52,695 nt of DNA from Alphaproteobacteria bacterium (GCA_024278055.1 JAJRTY010000110.1:1-52695); one strand, 5' to 3'. Positions 37,123 through 45,780 are shown, counted from the stretch's first letter. Notes: generated by a model not told the origin, from the sequence alone. Translations and numbers: made by a program.

Positions 37123-38097
37123 TTAATTCGCTTTGAACTGAATCCCCAGCCGTTTGATTTTACGGTGCAAAGTAGCGCGGCTGATGCCCATGGAAGAAGC
37201 GGCGGCTGACACATTTCCGCCAGAGCGCGCCAGAGCCAGCAAAACGGTTCTGCGCCCGGCTTTGGTATAATCATCGGCCTCATCCACATCCTGGCCAAAA
37301 AGCGTTGACACAGGCACAGGATTTTTAAAGTCCTTGTCGCCCAACCCGTAGATGCGCCGCGCCTGCCGTGTGGCGCCTATCACCAGATCGTCGCGGTCAA
37401 CGGCGATCAGGGCGGGGCCGGGTGTATCAACCTGATGTGCAGAAGCGGCTAGCAGGATGCGCGAAGTTGAATAAAACTGACGAAAATGAGCTGTTTCAAT
37501 CGCCTGAGCCGCGTTAACAACGCCGATGGAAATCAGGTTTGAAAACCCGGCAGTCAGATCGGCGCGGCACGATGAAACATCGACAGCCGCCAGCAATTTT
37601 CCTTCATGATCAAAAATTGGCGCAGCAGTGCATGACATCTCGATGTTTTTTGAATGAAAATGCTGGTCTTTGTGTACCGTCAAGGCACGCTCCTCAACAA
37701 TGCAGGTGCCAATGCCATTGGTGCCCTCACTGTCTTCACTCCACAATGCGCCGGTCCACAGACCCCACTTGTCAAAGGTCCGGTCATCGGCGCGCGCGCC
37801 CCGTCGCGCCACCGGTATGCCGTTTTTATCTGCCAGCAAAACGCAACATCCGGCATTGCCCACGGCAAGATAAAGTTGATCAAGGCTGGCTTTTGCGGTC
37901 TGGAGAAATGACCCCAGGCGCTCACGCGTCAGACTCAATTCCCGGGCGGAAAGTCTTTCAGGCGCAGAACTGCGACGGGGGTCGAGATGATGCAGGTTTT
38001 TTGATCGCTGCCACGATGCGACAACCGCATCGCGAACCGCACTGCCCGTGGCCAGAGCCGTTTCAATTCGTGCCGCATGATCAGGTGTTGTGCTCAA
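37123..38097 (-). CDS. GAF-domain / Fis-type helix-turn-helix regulator without AAA+ domain
   Basis: Probable activator of the aor operon, about 324 residues. The N-terminal two-thirds (about 20-230) resembles the GAF sensory part of AcoR-type regulators, with DKWGLWTGALWSEDSEGTNG and the AAPIFDHEGKLLAAVDVSSC segment. The C-terminus (about 275-320) is a Fis helix-turn-helix: GNVSAAASSMGISRATLHRK. The AAA+ sigma54-contact domain normally between them is missing, so it should act on sigma70 promoters or by another mode. On the same strand and upstream of aorA. Confidence 0.85.
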   Translation of the reverse strand: MSTTPDHAARIETALATGSAVRDAVVASWQRSKNLHHLDPRRSSAPERLSARELSLTRERLGSFLQTAKASLDQLYLAVGNAGCCVLLADKNGIPVARRGARADDRTFDKWGLWTGALWSEDSEGTNGIGTCIVEERALTVHKDQHFHSKNIEMSCTAAPIFDHEGKLLAAVDVSSCRADLTAGFSNLISIGVVNAAQAIETAHFRQFYSTSRILLAASAHQVDTPGPALIAVDRDDLVIGATRQARRIYGLGDKDFKNPVPVSTLFGQDVDEADDYTKAGRRTVLLALARSGGNVSAAASSMGISRATLHRKIKRLGIQFKAN

Positions 38098-38417
38098 TTC
38101 AGTACCCCAAAAACCTCGACAGCAAACCTCGTGAAAAAATCAAACCCCATAAATCCCGTCTACTTTAGATCAGTATATCCATTCTTTACAAGATTGTAAG
38201 GCTGCTCTTCTATCTCCTGGCCAGCCTTCCCAGGTGGCAACATTCAGCAGTCCCGGTTATTGTTCCTCAAATGGTTGGCCCTGCTGATCGGCAACGCAGC
38301 TACAGGGTGAGCCGGTGTTTGATCCAGCGGGTTTGTTTCAATGACCGGGTTGAAGGCAATTCAAATTTGATTAATGTACCTGCCAACATCAAACACAAAA
38401 AACAGGATACCTGAAAC
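38098..38417. other. 320-bp intergenic region between regulator and FAH hydrolase genes
   Basis: Divergent promoters of the GAF/Fis regulator and the FAH-family gene must lie here. I see no convincing reading frame, strong palindrome or known riboswitch. The only structured part is a short GC-rich stretch near 38300-38345, which I could not fold into a recognised motif. Confidence 0.5.
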
Positions 38418-39266
38418 ATGAAACTACTGCGATTTGGATCAATCGGGTGTGAGCGGCCCGGAATTCTCGATGGTGAGGGAAATATTCGTGATCTCTCCGG
38501 CCATGTCGGCGATATTTCCCGCGATACCTTGAGTGCCGCCGGTCTGCAACGTTTGGGTGATCTGGATATTGAAACATTGCCGGTGATAGCAGGAAATCCC
38601 CGGCTTGGGCCTTGCGTCGGAGCAGTTTCAAAGCTGATTGGCGTCGGTCTGAATTACTCCGATCACGCCAAAGAATGCGGACTTGCCATCCCCGCGGACC
38701 CGATAATTTTCAGCAAAGCCATCTCGTCGATTTCGGGACCGGATGATGATGTCATCATCCCCAAAGGTTCCACCAAGGTTGACTGGGAAATTGAACTGGG
38801 CATCGTCATTGGCACGCGCGCCCAATATGTGTCGCAAGACGCAGCCCTTGATTATGTTGCGGGCTATTGCATCGTCAATGATGTATCAGAACGTGAGCTG
38901 CAGGTTGAACGCAGCGGCGGCCAGTGGGACAAGGGCAAAGGCTGTGATACCTTTGGCCCTATAGGGCCGTGGATGGTGACAAAAGACGAGATTCCCGATC
39001 CGCAGAACCTGGCCATGGTTTTGACGGTTAATGGTGAAAGCCGCCAGAACGGCAACACCAAAACCATGATATTCGGCGTCAGACAACTGGTCGCCGACAT
39101 AAGCTGCTGGATGACCCTTGAGTCCGGCGATATCATCTGCACCGGAACTCCCCCCGGTGTTGCCATGGGCATGAAGCCGCCAGTATGGCTCAAGCCCGGC
39201 GATGAAATGCGTTTGAGCATTGCAGGCCTGGGCACACAAAGGCAAAATGTCGTCGCTTATGCCTGA
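38418..39266 (+). CDS. Fumarylacetoacetate hydrolase (FAH) family protein
   Basis: About 282 residues, resembling the 2,4-diketo-3-deoxy-acid hydrolase or ureidoglycolate lyase-like branch. Metal-binding carboxylates are visible in VDWEIELGIVIG and the following Asp in NDVSERELQ; the active-site region GVGLNYSDHAKECG (about 76-89) and the signature GDIICTGTPPGVAMGM are typical. Cytoplasmic. It stands alone between the AOR regulator (divergent) and a rhodanese gene. Exact substrate cannot be told. Confidence 0.87.
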   Translation: MKLLRFGSIGCERPGILDGEGNIRDLSGHVGDISRDTLSAAGLQRLGDLDIETLPVIAGNPRLGPCVGAVSKLIGVGLNYSDHAKECGLAIPADPIIFSKAISSISGPDDDVIIPKGSTKVDWEIELGIVIGTRAQYVSQDAALDYVAGYCIVNDVSERELQVERSGGQWDKGKGCDTFGPIGPWMVTKDEIPDPQNLAMVLTVNGESRQNGNTKTMIFGVRQLVADISCWMTLESGDIICTGTPPGVAMGMKPPVWLKPGDEMRLSIAGLGTQRQNVVAYA

Positions 39267-39431
39267 TTGACTGTGTAATGTGCGCAGTTGGCGTGTAAAA
39301 AAGGTCCGGCGATGGCTGTCAGGGATGCGACAAAACCGCACTCGCAAAATTATGATTATGAGGTTGATCAAAGCCTATGCTAGACAATTTGCGCTAATCA
39401 AACTGTTTCAATCAACGAGTAATCAGAATCC

Positions 39432-39866
39432 ATGATGAGTTTTAGAAAAAATTCCTTACAAGCTCTGTTTTTAATCTTCTTCATCGCCATTTCAGCCTTG
39501 CCGGCCTCGAGCCAGACTACTCGATTGGGCGCCATCGAGGCCTATGAGCTTTCAAATCGCGGGGACGTAATTCTGATTGATGTGCGCACACCGGCTGAGT
39601 GGAAAAAGACCGGTATCGGAGCCTCTGCCCGTACCATTTCCATGCATCTTCCCGGTTTTTTTGATAAGATAAAGGCAGTGGTGCGCGGTGATAAATCAAA
39701 AACCATTGCCCTGATCTGCGCCCGGGGAAACCGTTCAAGCCGGATGCAGGCAGCGTTGGTTGAACGCGGCTATACAAATGTTATCGATGTCGCCGAAGGA
39801 ATGATGGGAAGCAAGGCAGGCCCTGGCTGGATTGCACGCGGTCTGCCTTTGGTCAACCCGGGCTAA
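39432..39866 (+). CDS. Exported rhodanese-like protein
   Basis: 144 residues. A signal peptide is clear (FRKNSLQALFLIFFIAISAL, cleavage near PASSQ). The rhodanese domain follows: LIDVRTPAEWKKTGI and the active-site loop CARGNRSS with Cys near residue 96, then the C-terminal GMMGSKAGPGWIARGLPL. It is likely periplasmic and could move sulfane sulfur or act in redox or oxyanion stress. The next ATG is 3 nt downstream (ATGATG), so the start is uncertain by one codon. Confidence 0.85.
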   Translation: MMSFRKNSLQALFLIFFIAISALPASSQTTRLGAIEAYELSNRGDVILIDVRTPAEWKKTGIGASARTISMHLPGFFDKIKAVVRGDKSKTIALICARGNRSSRMQAALVERGYTNVIDVAEGMMGSKAGPGWIARGLPLVNPG

Positions 39867-39901
39867 CCAACACTCCCGGCTCAATCACAAAACAGTTTTA
39901 T

Positions 39902-40054
39902 CTATGCTGAGTGCGGTGTGCTGCTGCTGAGGTCAATGTGGCTGTCGCCATGCCTGTGGCGTTCAACAAAATATGCACAGATATTCAAGCCCAATGTGAC
40001 CAGCGGTGCAAAGGGGTATTTGACATATGTTTGCTCAAAAGTGGGTGCAGTCAT
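39902..40054 (-). CDS. Small 50-residue protein of the oxalate regulon
   Basis: Previously unrecognised to me. ATG 40054 has a strong ribosome site AAAGGAG (7 nt spacing), and the perfect 16-bp palindrome GTGTGGTATACCACAC lies 60 nt upstream, sharing the core of the operators of the SucCD-like, Tct and GntR genes. Composition: N-terminal TAPTFEQTYVKYPFAPL, a moderately hydrophobic stretch LVTLGLNICAYFVE that is short for a membrane segment, then a basic His-rich part ERHRHGDSHID and a Ser/Thr tail. It could be a small membrane-associated partner of the transporter or a regulator. An extended frame to 40111 lacks a ribosome site. No function is claimed. Confidence 0.6.
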   Translation of the reverse strand: MTAPTFEQTYVKYPFAPLVTLGLNICAYFVERHRHGDSHIDLSSSTPHSA

Positions 40055-40114
40055 TTTTCTGCTCCTTTTACGTCGGCGGCGCAGTTTTGTTGCACTGCAC
40101 CTAGTGTTCATGGT

Positions 40115-40130
40115 GTGTGGTATACCACAC
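40115..40130. promoter_or_regulatory. GntR-type operator upstream of the small gene
   Basis: A perfect 16-bp palindrome GTGTGGTATACCACAC containing the TGGTATACCA core. It lies between the end of the sucD-like gene and the small gene, both on the minus strand, so it gives the small gene its own regulated promoter. Confidence 0.7.
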
Positions 40131-40215
40131 TATGAATATAGCAAACAAATCAGATATTTGAAGATGTTATTGTGCAATGCACCCATGCGTTGACTGCATG
40201 GCAGTTGCGACGGCT

Positions 40216-41091
40216 TTAGCGCCCAAGTGCCAATCGCATGGTTGTGCCGATGACGGCGGCTGAATCCGCTATTTGGACGCCGGCTGAGGCCAGGGCGTCA
40301 ATTTTTTCTGTCGCACTGCCGGTGCCAAAGACATTGACCGTGCCGGCGTGACCCATGCGCCGGTCTGTTGGTGCATGTTTGCCGGCGATATAGGCTGCAA
40401 CCGGCTTTTTGACGGAGCTGTGTTTGAGGAATTCGGCGAATTCTTCTTCAGCTGATCCGCCGATTTCGCCAATCAGCAGGATGCCTTCGGTCTTGTCATC
40501 GGCTAAAAAAAGCTCGAGGCAATCGACAAAGTCGATGCCGAAAACAGCGTCGCCGCCAATGCCGATGGAGGTCGATTGACCCAGACGTACCGAATAAAGC
40601 TGGTCAATGGCTTCATAGGTCAATGATGCCGAGCGTGAAATAACCCCGATCGGCCAGGCGAAATGGCGATGGGTAGGCATAACGCCCACCTTGCTCTGCT
40701 CCGGTGTAATGATGCCCTGGGAATTAGGGCCGATCAATCGGCTGGAAGAATCTTCCAGGGCTTTTCTCACCCTGACCATATCCAGCACCGGTACGCGTTC
40801 AGTCACACACACGATCAATGGCATTTTGGCATCAATCGCTTCAATAATGGCATCAGCTGCATTTTGTGGCGGCACAAACACCAGCGATACATCGGCTGCG
40901 GTGGTTAATTTTGCTTCTTCCACCGTATCAAACACCGGCAGGCTCAAATGCTTGCTGCCACCTTTTCCCGGGCGCACGCCGCCCACCAGATTGCTGCCGT
41001 AGGCGATAGATTTTTCGCAATGAAAGGTTGCAGTTGCACCGGTGATACCCTGGCAGATGATACGTGAACTTTCGTCTAAAAGAATAGCCAT
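40216..41091 (-). CDS. Succinyl-CoA ligase alpha-like subunit (divergent acyl-CoA ligase, ADP-forming)
   Basis: About 291 residues. CoA-binding Rossmann domain at the N-terminus (ICQGITGATATFHCE) and ligase domain with the phospho-histidine in RRMGHAGTV (about His248). The SRSASLTYEA segment matches the canonical SRSGTLTYEA with small changes, and GPNCPG of standard SucD is GPNSQG. It starts in the TAATG overlap with the beta-like gene, so the two are coupled. As it sits in an oxalate cluster under the same operator and is not beside TCA-cycle genes, a dedicated diacid-CoA ligase (malate, oxalate or similar) is more likely than the housekeeping enzyme. The name sucD is avoided for that reason. 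Confidence 0.85.
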   Translation of the reverse strand: MAILLDESSRIICQGITGATATFHCEKSIAYGSNLVGGVRPGKGGSKHLSLPVFDTVEEAKLTTAADVSLVFVPPQNAADAIIEAIDAKMPLIVCVTERVPVLDMVRVRKALEDSSSRLIGPNSQGIITPEQSKVGVMPTHRHFAWPIGVISRSASLTYEAIDQLYSVRLGQSTSIGIGGDAVFGIDFVDCLELFLADDKTEGILLIGEIGGSAEEEFAEFLKHSSVKKPVAAYIAGKHAPTDRRMGHAGTVNVFGTGSATEKIDALASAGVQIADSAAVIGTTMRLALGR

Positions 41092-42266
41092 TATGCCGCC
41101 TCCTTCGATGTCGCTGCTTTTACCAGCTCAACCGCATGGGTCATGTCGCGGGCAAACTGGGTAGGGATACCCTGGCTGGTCAAAACCTTGTGGCACAGCT
41201 CCATATTGGTGCCTCCGGCGCGCACAATAAGAGGCACATTCAGCCCCTTGCGCTGCACCGCGATGGCAATACCTTCGGCAATCGTATCGCAGCGTAAAAT
41301 ACCGCCGCCATAAATGTTGACCAGTACCGCCTCAACATTGGCATCGCTCAAAACCATCTCAAATCCGGTCGCCACCTGTTCGCGGGTTGCCACCGGGCGA
41401 ATATCCATGAAATTTGCCGGTGCAACGCCGTTGTCGATCAACAGATCCAAAGTGGCAAGGGCGAGGCCTGCGCCATTGACCACGCACCCAATATTACCAC
41501 CCAGGCTGGCAAAATTAAGTTCATATCTCCGGGCCTCAAGTTCGCCTTGATCTTCTTCACTCTCGTCGCGCATCTGCTCCAGATCATTATGGCGAAAGAG
41601 CGCATTGTCATCGACAATCATTTTGGCATCAATAGCCAGGAGCGCGCCCTCTTTGGTCAGGGCCAGCGGGTTGATTTCAATCAGGCTGGCATCAAAATCC
41701 CGGAAGGCATTAAACAAAGACTGGGCAATGGATACAGCTTCAATGGCGTTGTTTCCGGAAAATCCCAGCCCGGCAATAAACTGGTTGAGAGCCTCACTAT
41801 CCAGCTTCTCAAAATCCTCGACCACAAGCCTGTGAATTTTCTTCGGATCTTCAGCCGCCATTTCCTCTATATCCTCGCCACCGGAAGACGAGCCAAGGAA
41901 TGCAATTTTTGCCGTTGAGCGATCTATCAGAACGGCCAGGTAAATTTCCTGTTCAATCTGGCAGGCGGCTTCAACATATACCTGATTGACCCTTTTGCCT
42001 GCAGCTCCGGTCTGGTTAGTGACGAGTGTTGAACCCAGCAGGGTGTCGGCAATGGCTCCCGCTTCAGCGCTTGAGCCGGCACGTTTGATACCTCCGGCCC
42101 TGCCGCGGCCACCGGCATGTATCTGCGCTTTAACAATCCAGCTTTCACCGCCAATATTAGCGGCCGCATTTTCGGCATCAGCGGCTGTTTTGGCAATGGC
42201 ACCTTTGGGGATGGGGACGCCATAATCCGACAGAAGTGCCTTGGCCTGATATTCATGCAAATTCAT
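41091..42266 (-). CDS. Succinyl-CoA ligase beta-like subunit (divergent acyl-CoA ligase, ADP-forming)
   Basis: About 391 residues, the usual length. ATP-grasp domain with MNLHEYQAKALLSDYGVP and VKAQIHAGGRGRAGG (about 46-59), Mg-site region LIEINPLALT, and C-terminal ligase domain with VNIYGGGILRCDTIAEG. The segment that in SucC reads GGGATKE is RPVATRE (about 290-296), and the loop VVRLEG is IVRAGG. Both lie in regions that are nearly invariant in SucC, so a changed acid substrate is plausible. First gene of the pair, divergent from tctC, with one operator in front of it (42353) and another nearer tctC (42494). Confidence 0.87.
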   Translation of the reverse strand: MNLHEYQAKALLSDYGVPIPKGAIAKTAADAENAAANIGGESWIVKAQIHAGGRGRAGGIKRAGSSAEAGAIADTLLGSTLVTNQTGAAGKRVNQVYVEAACQIEQEIYLAVLIDRSTAKIAFLGSSSGGEDIEEMAAEDPKKIHRLVVEDFEKLDSEALNQFIAGLGFSGNNAIEAVSIAQSLFNAFRDFDASLIEINPLALTKEGALLAIDAKMIVDDNALFRHNDLEQMRDESEEDQGELEARRYELNFASLGGNIGCVVNGAGLALATLDLLIDNGVAPANFMDIRPVATREQVATGFEMVLSDANVEAVLVNIYGGGILRCDTIAEGIAIAVQRKGLNVPLIVRAGGTNMELCHKVLTSQGIPTQFARDMTHAVELVKAATSKEAA

Positions 42267-42352
42267 AATTGCCTCCCTTGGAACCGCTTCACTGCCGTGC
42301 TGAATTTATACGCTTTCCTCCGTGGCAATGGATATAGCGTCCGCTTAAATTA

Positions 42353-42371
42353 CTGGTATACCATATGCCAG
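42353..42371. promoter_or_regulatory. GntR-type operator for the CoA ligase genes
   Basis: CTGGTATACCATATGCCAG; its reverse complement differs at only one base from the 19-bp site in front of the gntR gene (45846-45864). It lies about 87 nt upstream of the beta-like ligase start. Confidence 0.75.
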
Positions 42372-42493
42372 ATAGGATAAGAAATCAAACTTAACCTCTG
42401 TATTAAAAAGGGGCGCTGTCACAGCATGACAGGAAATTCACAAAAAATATAAAAAAAAACTAGGCATGGCGGTGTTTTTAGTTTTATGGTCTA

Positions 42494-42505
42494 CTGGTAT
42501 ACCAG
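42494..42505. promoter_or_regulatory. GntR-type operator for the tct genes
   Basis: Perfect palindrome CTGGTATACCAG, about 138 nt upstream of the tctC ATG. A second half, TGGT at 42487, precedes it with one base more spacing than in the 45846 site. Confidence 0.7.
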
Positions 42506-42643
42506 AGGCCACGGTCTGAATGGGAGCAAAAAGCGATTGTGCAGTTTGCTTCGGTCTTTGGAAAAAAAAGCGCTGCGCATGGGTTTCGATAAGCAATATT
42601 CGTGATGGCCTGTGAACGTAGTGCAGACTTAGGGAGGATACTA

Positions 42644-43647
42644 ATGCGTCGCTTAGCTAAAACCACTTTCGGTCTGGGGATGACTTTCGGGTTGGCTCTG
42701 ACCGCTGTCGTAGGTGTTGCTCAAAATGAAGCCTTTGCAGCCAAAGACTGGAAACCTAAAAAGCCGGTCCAGTTTGTCGTTATGGCCGGTAAAGGTGGCG
42801 GAGCCGATAAAGCAGTCCGCTTGATTCAAAGCATCATTGCAAAAAACAAAATGGCTCCTTACGCCTTTACACCAGTCAACAAGCCTGGTGGCTCTGGCGC
42901 TGAGGCACTTGTCTATATGAAACAGAAAAATGGTGATGATCACACCATCATGTTCACCTTGAACAGTTTCTACACCACTCCGCTGCGCCAGCCTGGTCTG
43001 GGAATTGACATTACAACATTCACCCCCATCGCTCGTATGGCGGAAGATACATTCCTGCTGTGGGTTAATTCTGATCGCAAAGACATCAATAATGTTGATG
43101 ATTTTGTGAAAGCCGCAAAGCCAAGGGCAAAGACTGGATCATGGCTGGTACCGGTAAAAACTCCGAAGATAACCTGCTCACTGACTTCCTCAACAAGGCA
43201 TATGGCCTTGAAATGAAGTATGTGCCTTATAAGGGCGGCGGCAAGGTTGCCAAGCAGCTTGCCGGTAACAATGCTGATTCAACCGTCAACAACCCGTCTG
43301 AACAGCTCGGCTTTTATGAAGCAGGAAAAACCAAGGCTCTGGCAGCATTCACACCAAAAAGACTGCCACTGTTCCCCGATACGCCGACCTTCAAAGAACT
43401 CGGCAAGGACTTTGTCTACTTCATGCAACGCACCGTTGTTGGCGCGCCTGGCATGAGTGCAGGAGCTGCAGCTTATTACCAGGGGCTGTTTACAAAGGTT
43501 TTTAACACTCCGGAATGGCAAAAGTACCGCTCCAAGAAAAGCTTGCAGGGCGACCTGCTGGTTGGTGATGATCTGATGGCTTATTGGAAAAATGAGCGTG
43601 AAGTACACCGTCAAATGCTGATCAAAATGGGTGTCATCAAAGGCTGA
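42644..43647 (+). pseudogene. tctC: Tripartite tricarboxylate transporter binding protein (TctC), frameshifted
   Basis: Periplasmic solute receptor of the TTT family. The signal peptide MRRLAKTTFGLGMTFGLALT ends near NEAFA; the mature start is KPVQFVVMAGKGGGADKAVR. The frame of 42644 reads correctly to about KDINNVDDFVKAAK and then goes wrong, ending at 43216; the rest (from KGKDWIMAGTGKNSEDN to the end at 43647) is in another frame. Adding one A to the AAA at 43117-43119 would restore one chain of about 334 residues. The lesion is in a short homopolymer, so it may be a recent mutation, a phase-variable site or a sequencing error. First gene of tctCBA; ATG 42644 after GGGAGG. Confidence 0.85.
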
Positions 43648-43707
43648 ACCGCCTGAATTGAAAATCAATAAAAAGAAACAAACTGGTGTTGCGGGGAAAT
43701 TTCGATC

Positions 43708-44205
43708 ATGAGAATAGCTGAACTTGTTATGGCGATTGTGATGGCGATTTTCTCCGCATACCTGATGTGGAAGAGTGCGGAGCTTCCCATCGGCTGGATT
43801 CCTGATGAGGGTCCCGGTGGCGGATTCTGGCCTTTCTGGCTGTCTGCGGCCATGTTGGCTTCGTGTTTTTCAATAATCTATAAATGGATCAGAAAAACCA
43901 GCCCGATTTCCCGCTCTACCGAAATTTTCATGGATGCTGAAGCGATCAAGGGTTTTGTTCTGGTGGCAGGGTCTTTGATTGTCACCGTCGGGCTGTTTCA
44001 CTATATCGGAATTTATGGTGCCTTACCGCTTTTCCTGATTTTTCATATTCGGTTTTTAGGCGGCCATTCGTGGTCATTTACCAGTTTCATGGCTGTGGTC
44101 ACGCCGGTGGTAACATTTCTCTTTTTTGAAATTGTACTCAAAATTACGCTGCCAAAAGGGCTGACGGATGAGTATTTTTACCCAATTTTTGCGTTGTTTG
44201 CTTGA
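43708..44205 (+). CDS. tctB: Tripartite tricarboxylate transporter small membrane subunit (TctB)
   Basis: Small membrane subunit of the TTT carrier, about 165 residues with four hydrophobic segments (about 4-22, 35-53, 77-95 and 110-145). N-terminal helix followed by the family-typical PDEGPGGGFWPFWLS. Lies between tctC and tctA on the same strand. Confidence 0.85.
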   Translation: MRIAELVMAIVMAIFSAYLMWKSAELPIGWIPDEGPGGGFWPFWLSAAMLASCFSIIYKWIRKTSPISRSTEIFMDAEAIKGFVLVAGSLIVTVGLFHYIGIYGALPLFLIFHIRFLGGHSWSFTSFMAVVTPVVTFLFFEIVLKITLPKGLTDEYFYPIFALFA

Positions 44206-44253
44206 ATGAGCAGGCGCAAGACATAACACGTTTTAATAAGTCGGCAGGGAATT

Positions 44254-45774
44254 ATGGAAATCTTGGGTCTGTTAATGGATGGCTTTGCAATTGCATTGCA
44301 GCCGTTGAACCTTGGCCTCATCATCGTCGGGTGTGCTCTGGGCTTGATCATTGGTGCGATGCCTGGGCTTGGTTCGGTAAACGGTGTGGCCATATTGTTG
44401 CCGATCACCTTTTTAGTGCCACCAACCGGTGCCATCATATTTCTCGCAGCGCTTTATTATGGAGCCATGTATGGCGGTGCGGTAAGTTCCATCATGTTGG
44501 GCATTCCCGGGGCTTCAACTGCGGTTGCCACCACATTTGACGGCCGCCCCTTAGCGCTTCAGGGGCATGCCGACAAAGCGCTGATCGCTGCGGCCACAGC
44601 CTCGTTCGTCGGCGGTACAATTTCTGTTGTTCTTTTTACATTCTTTGCCCCGCCTCTGGCACATGTTGCTCTTGTGTTTGGTGCGCCCGAAGAATTCGCC
44701 CTGATGATGCTGGCCTTTGCCACTTTTGTTGGTCTGGGTGGTGATGATATTGCCAAAACAATTTTCTCTATCTGCATCGGCCTGGTTCTCAGCGCTGTTG
44801 GTCTTGACATCATGAGTGGTGAGCCCAGGCTGATCTTTGGTGATATTCCCGGTTTCTTCCGCGGTATAAATTTTCTGGTTCTGGCAATTGGCATATACGG
44901 CATTGGTGAAATGCTGTGGACGATCGAAGAAACCCGCGCCACCGGTGGCGCAAAGATTTCAGAAGCAACCGTTACCTTCAAGCGCACAATGAAAGCGCTG
45001 CGGGAAATTATGGGCTCATGGAAAGCCGGTGTTATGGGGTCATTCCTGGGCTATTTTGTAGGCATCCTGCCTGCCGCCGGCGCCACCCCCGGTGCGCTCA
45101 TGGCCTATGGTGTTGCCAAACAGATTTCAAAAGATCCCGATAAATTCGGCAAAGGCGCACTCGAAGGTGTGGTTGCCCCTGAAGCTGCCAACAATGCCGC
45201 CAGTACCGGTTCAATGCTGCCGATGTTGACGTTAGGCATTCCGGGTTCCCCCACCACGGCAATTCTGCTCGGCGGTATGGTGATCTGGGGACTGGAGCCC
45301 GGGCCATTGTTGTTCGTTGAACAAAAGGAATTTGTCTGGGGCCTTATTGCCAGTCTTTATGCCGCTAACCTGTTTGCACTTTTGATTAATATTGCTTTTA
45401 TTCCGGTGTTTATCTGGGTGTTGAAGATGCCCTTTACCATTCTGGCCCCGATCATTTTTGTCCTCTGTCTGATTGGCGGCTATGCACCGACACAAAGCCT
45501 GCACGATGTCTGGCTCATGGTTATTTTTGGTATCGTCGGCTATATGATGCGCAAGCTTGATTATCCTCTGGCACCCGCTGTTCTGGCTATTGTGCTGGGG
45601 CCGTTGGCTGAGCCGGCTCTGCGCCAGTCGCTTTTAATCAATGATGGGTCATTTTCGATTTTCTTCAGCCGGCCATATTCAGCACCAATCATGATCGTCG
45701 CACTTATCTTGTTGTTCCTGCCATTGATCAAGATTGTCGTGAATAAAATCAGAGGAAAAAAGGCGGCTGCCTGA
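44254..45774 (+). CDS. tctA: Tripartite tricarboxylate transporter large membrane subunit (TctA)
   Basis: Twelve-segment permease of the TTT carrier, 506 residues. Family hallmarks: LGLIIGAMPGLGSVNGVAIL near the N-terminus, YYGAMYGGAVSSIMLGIPG (about 69-87), and in the second half GILPAAGATPGALMAYG with NNAASTGSMLPMLTLGIPGS. With the binding protein and TctB it would import a carboxylate by proton or sodium coupling. Because it is inside an oxalate regulon, oxalate or a related small diacid is the inferred substrate; the family is better known for citrate, tartrate and similar acids. Confidence 0.92.
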   Translation: MEILGLLMDGFAIALQPLNLGLIIVGCALGLIIGAMPGLGSVNGVAILLPITFLVPPTGAIIFLAALYYGAMYGGAVSSIMLGIPGASTAVATTFDGRPLALQGHADKALIAAATASFVGGTISVVLFTFFAPPLAHVALVFGAPEEFALMMLAFATFVGLGGDDIAKTIFSICIGLVLSAVGLDIMSGEPRLIFGDIPGFFRGINFLVLAIGIYGIGEMLWTIEETRATGGAKISEATVTFKRTMKALREIMGSWKAGVMGSFLGYFVGILPAAGATPGALMAYGVAKQISKDPDKFGKGALEGVVAPEAANNAASTGSMLPMLTLGIPGSPTTAILLGGMVIWGLEPGPLLFVEQKEFVWGLIASLYAANLFALLINIAFIPVFIWVLKMPFTILAPIIFVLCLIGGYAPTQSLHDVWLMVIFGIVGYMMRKLDYPLAPAVLAIVLGPLAEPALRQSLLINDGSFSIFFSRPYSAPIMIVALILLFLPLIKIVVNKIRGKKAAA

Positions 45775-45780
45775 ACGGAG

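Larger units (their letters stand above)
42267..42643. other. 377-bp divergent regulatory region between CoA ligase and tctC
   Basis: No gene. The region is AT-rich in its middle (an A-tract near 42446-42458) and contains two GntR-type operators, listed separately, each nearer one of the divergent genes. tctC has a strong GGGAGG ribosome site (42632-42637). Confidence 0.6.

Noticed and set aside
38280..38400. Structured leader (riboswitch) before the FAH gene
   Set aside because: Some GC-rich pairing is possible, but it matches no riboswitch consensus I can recall.
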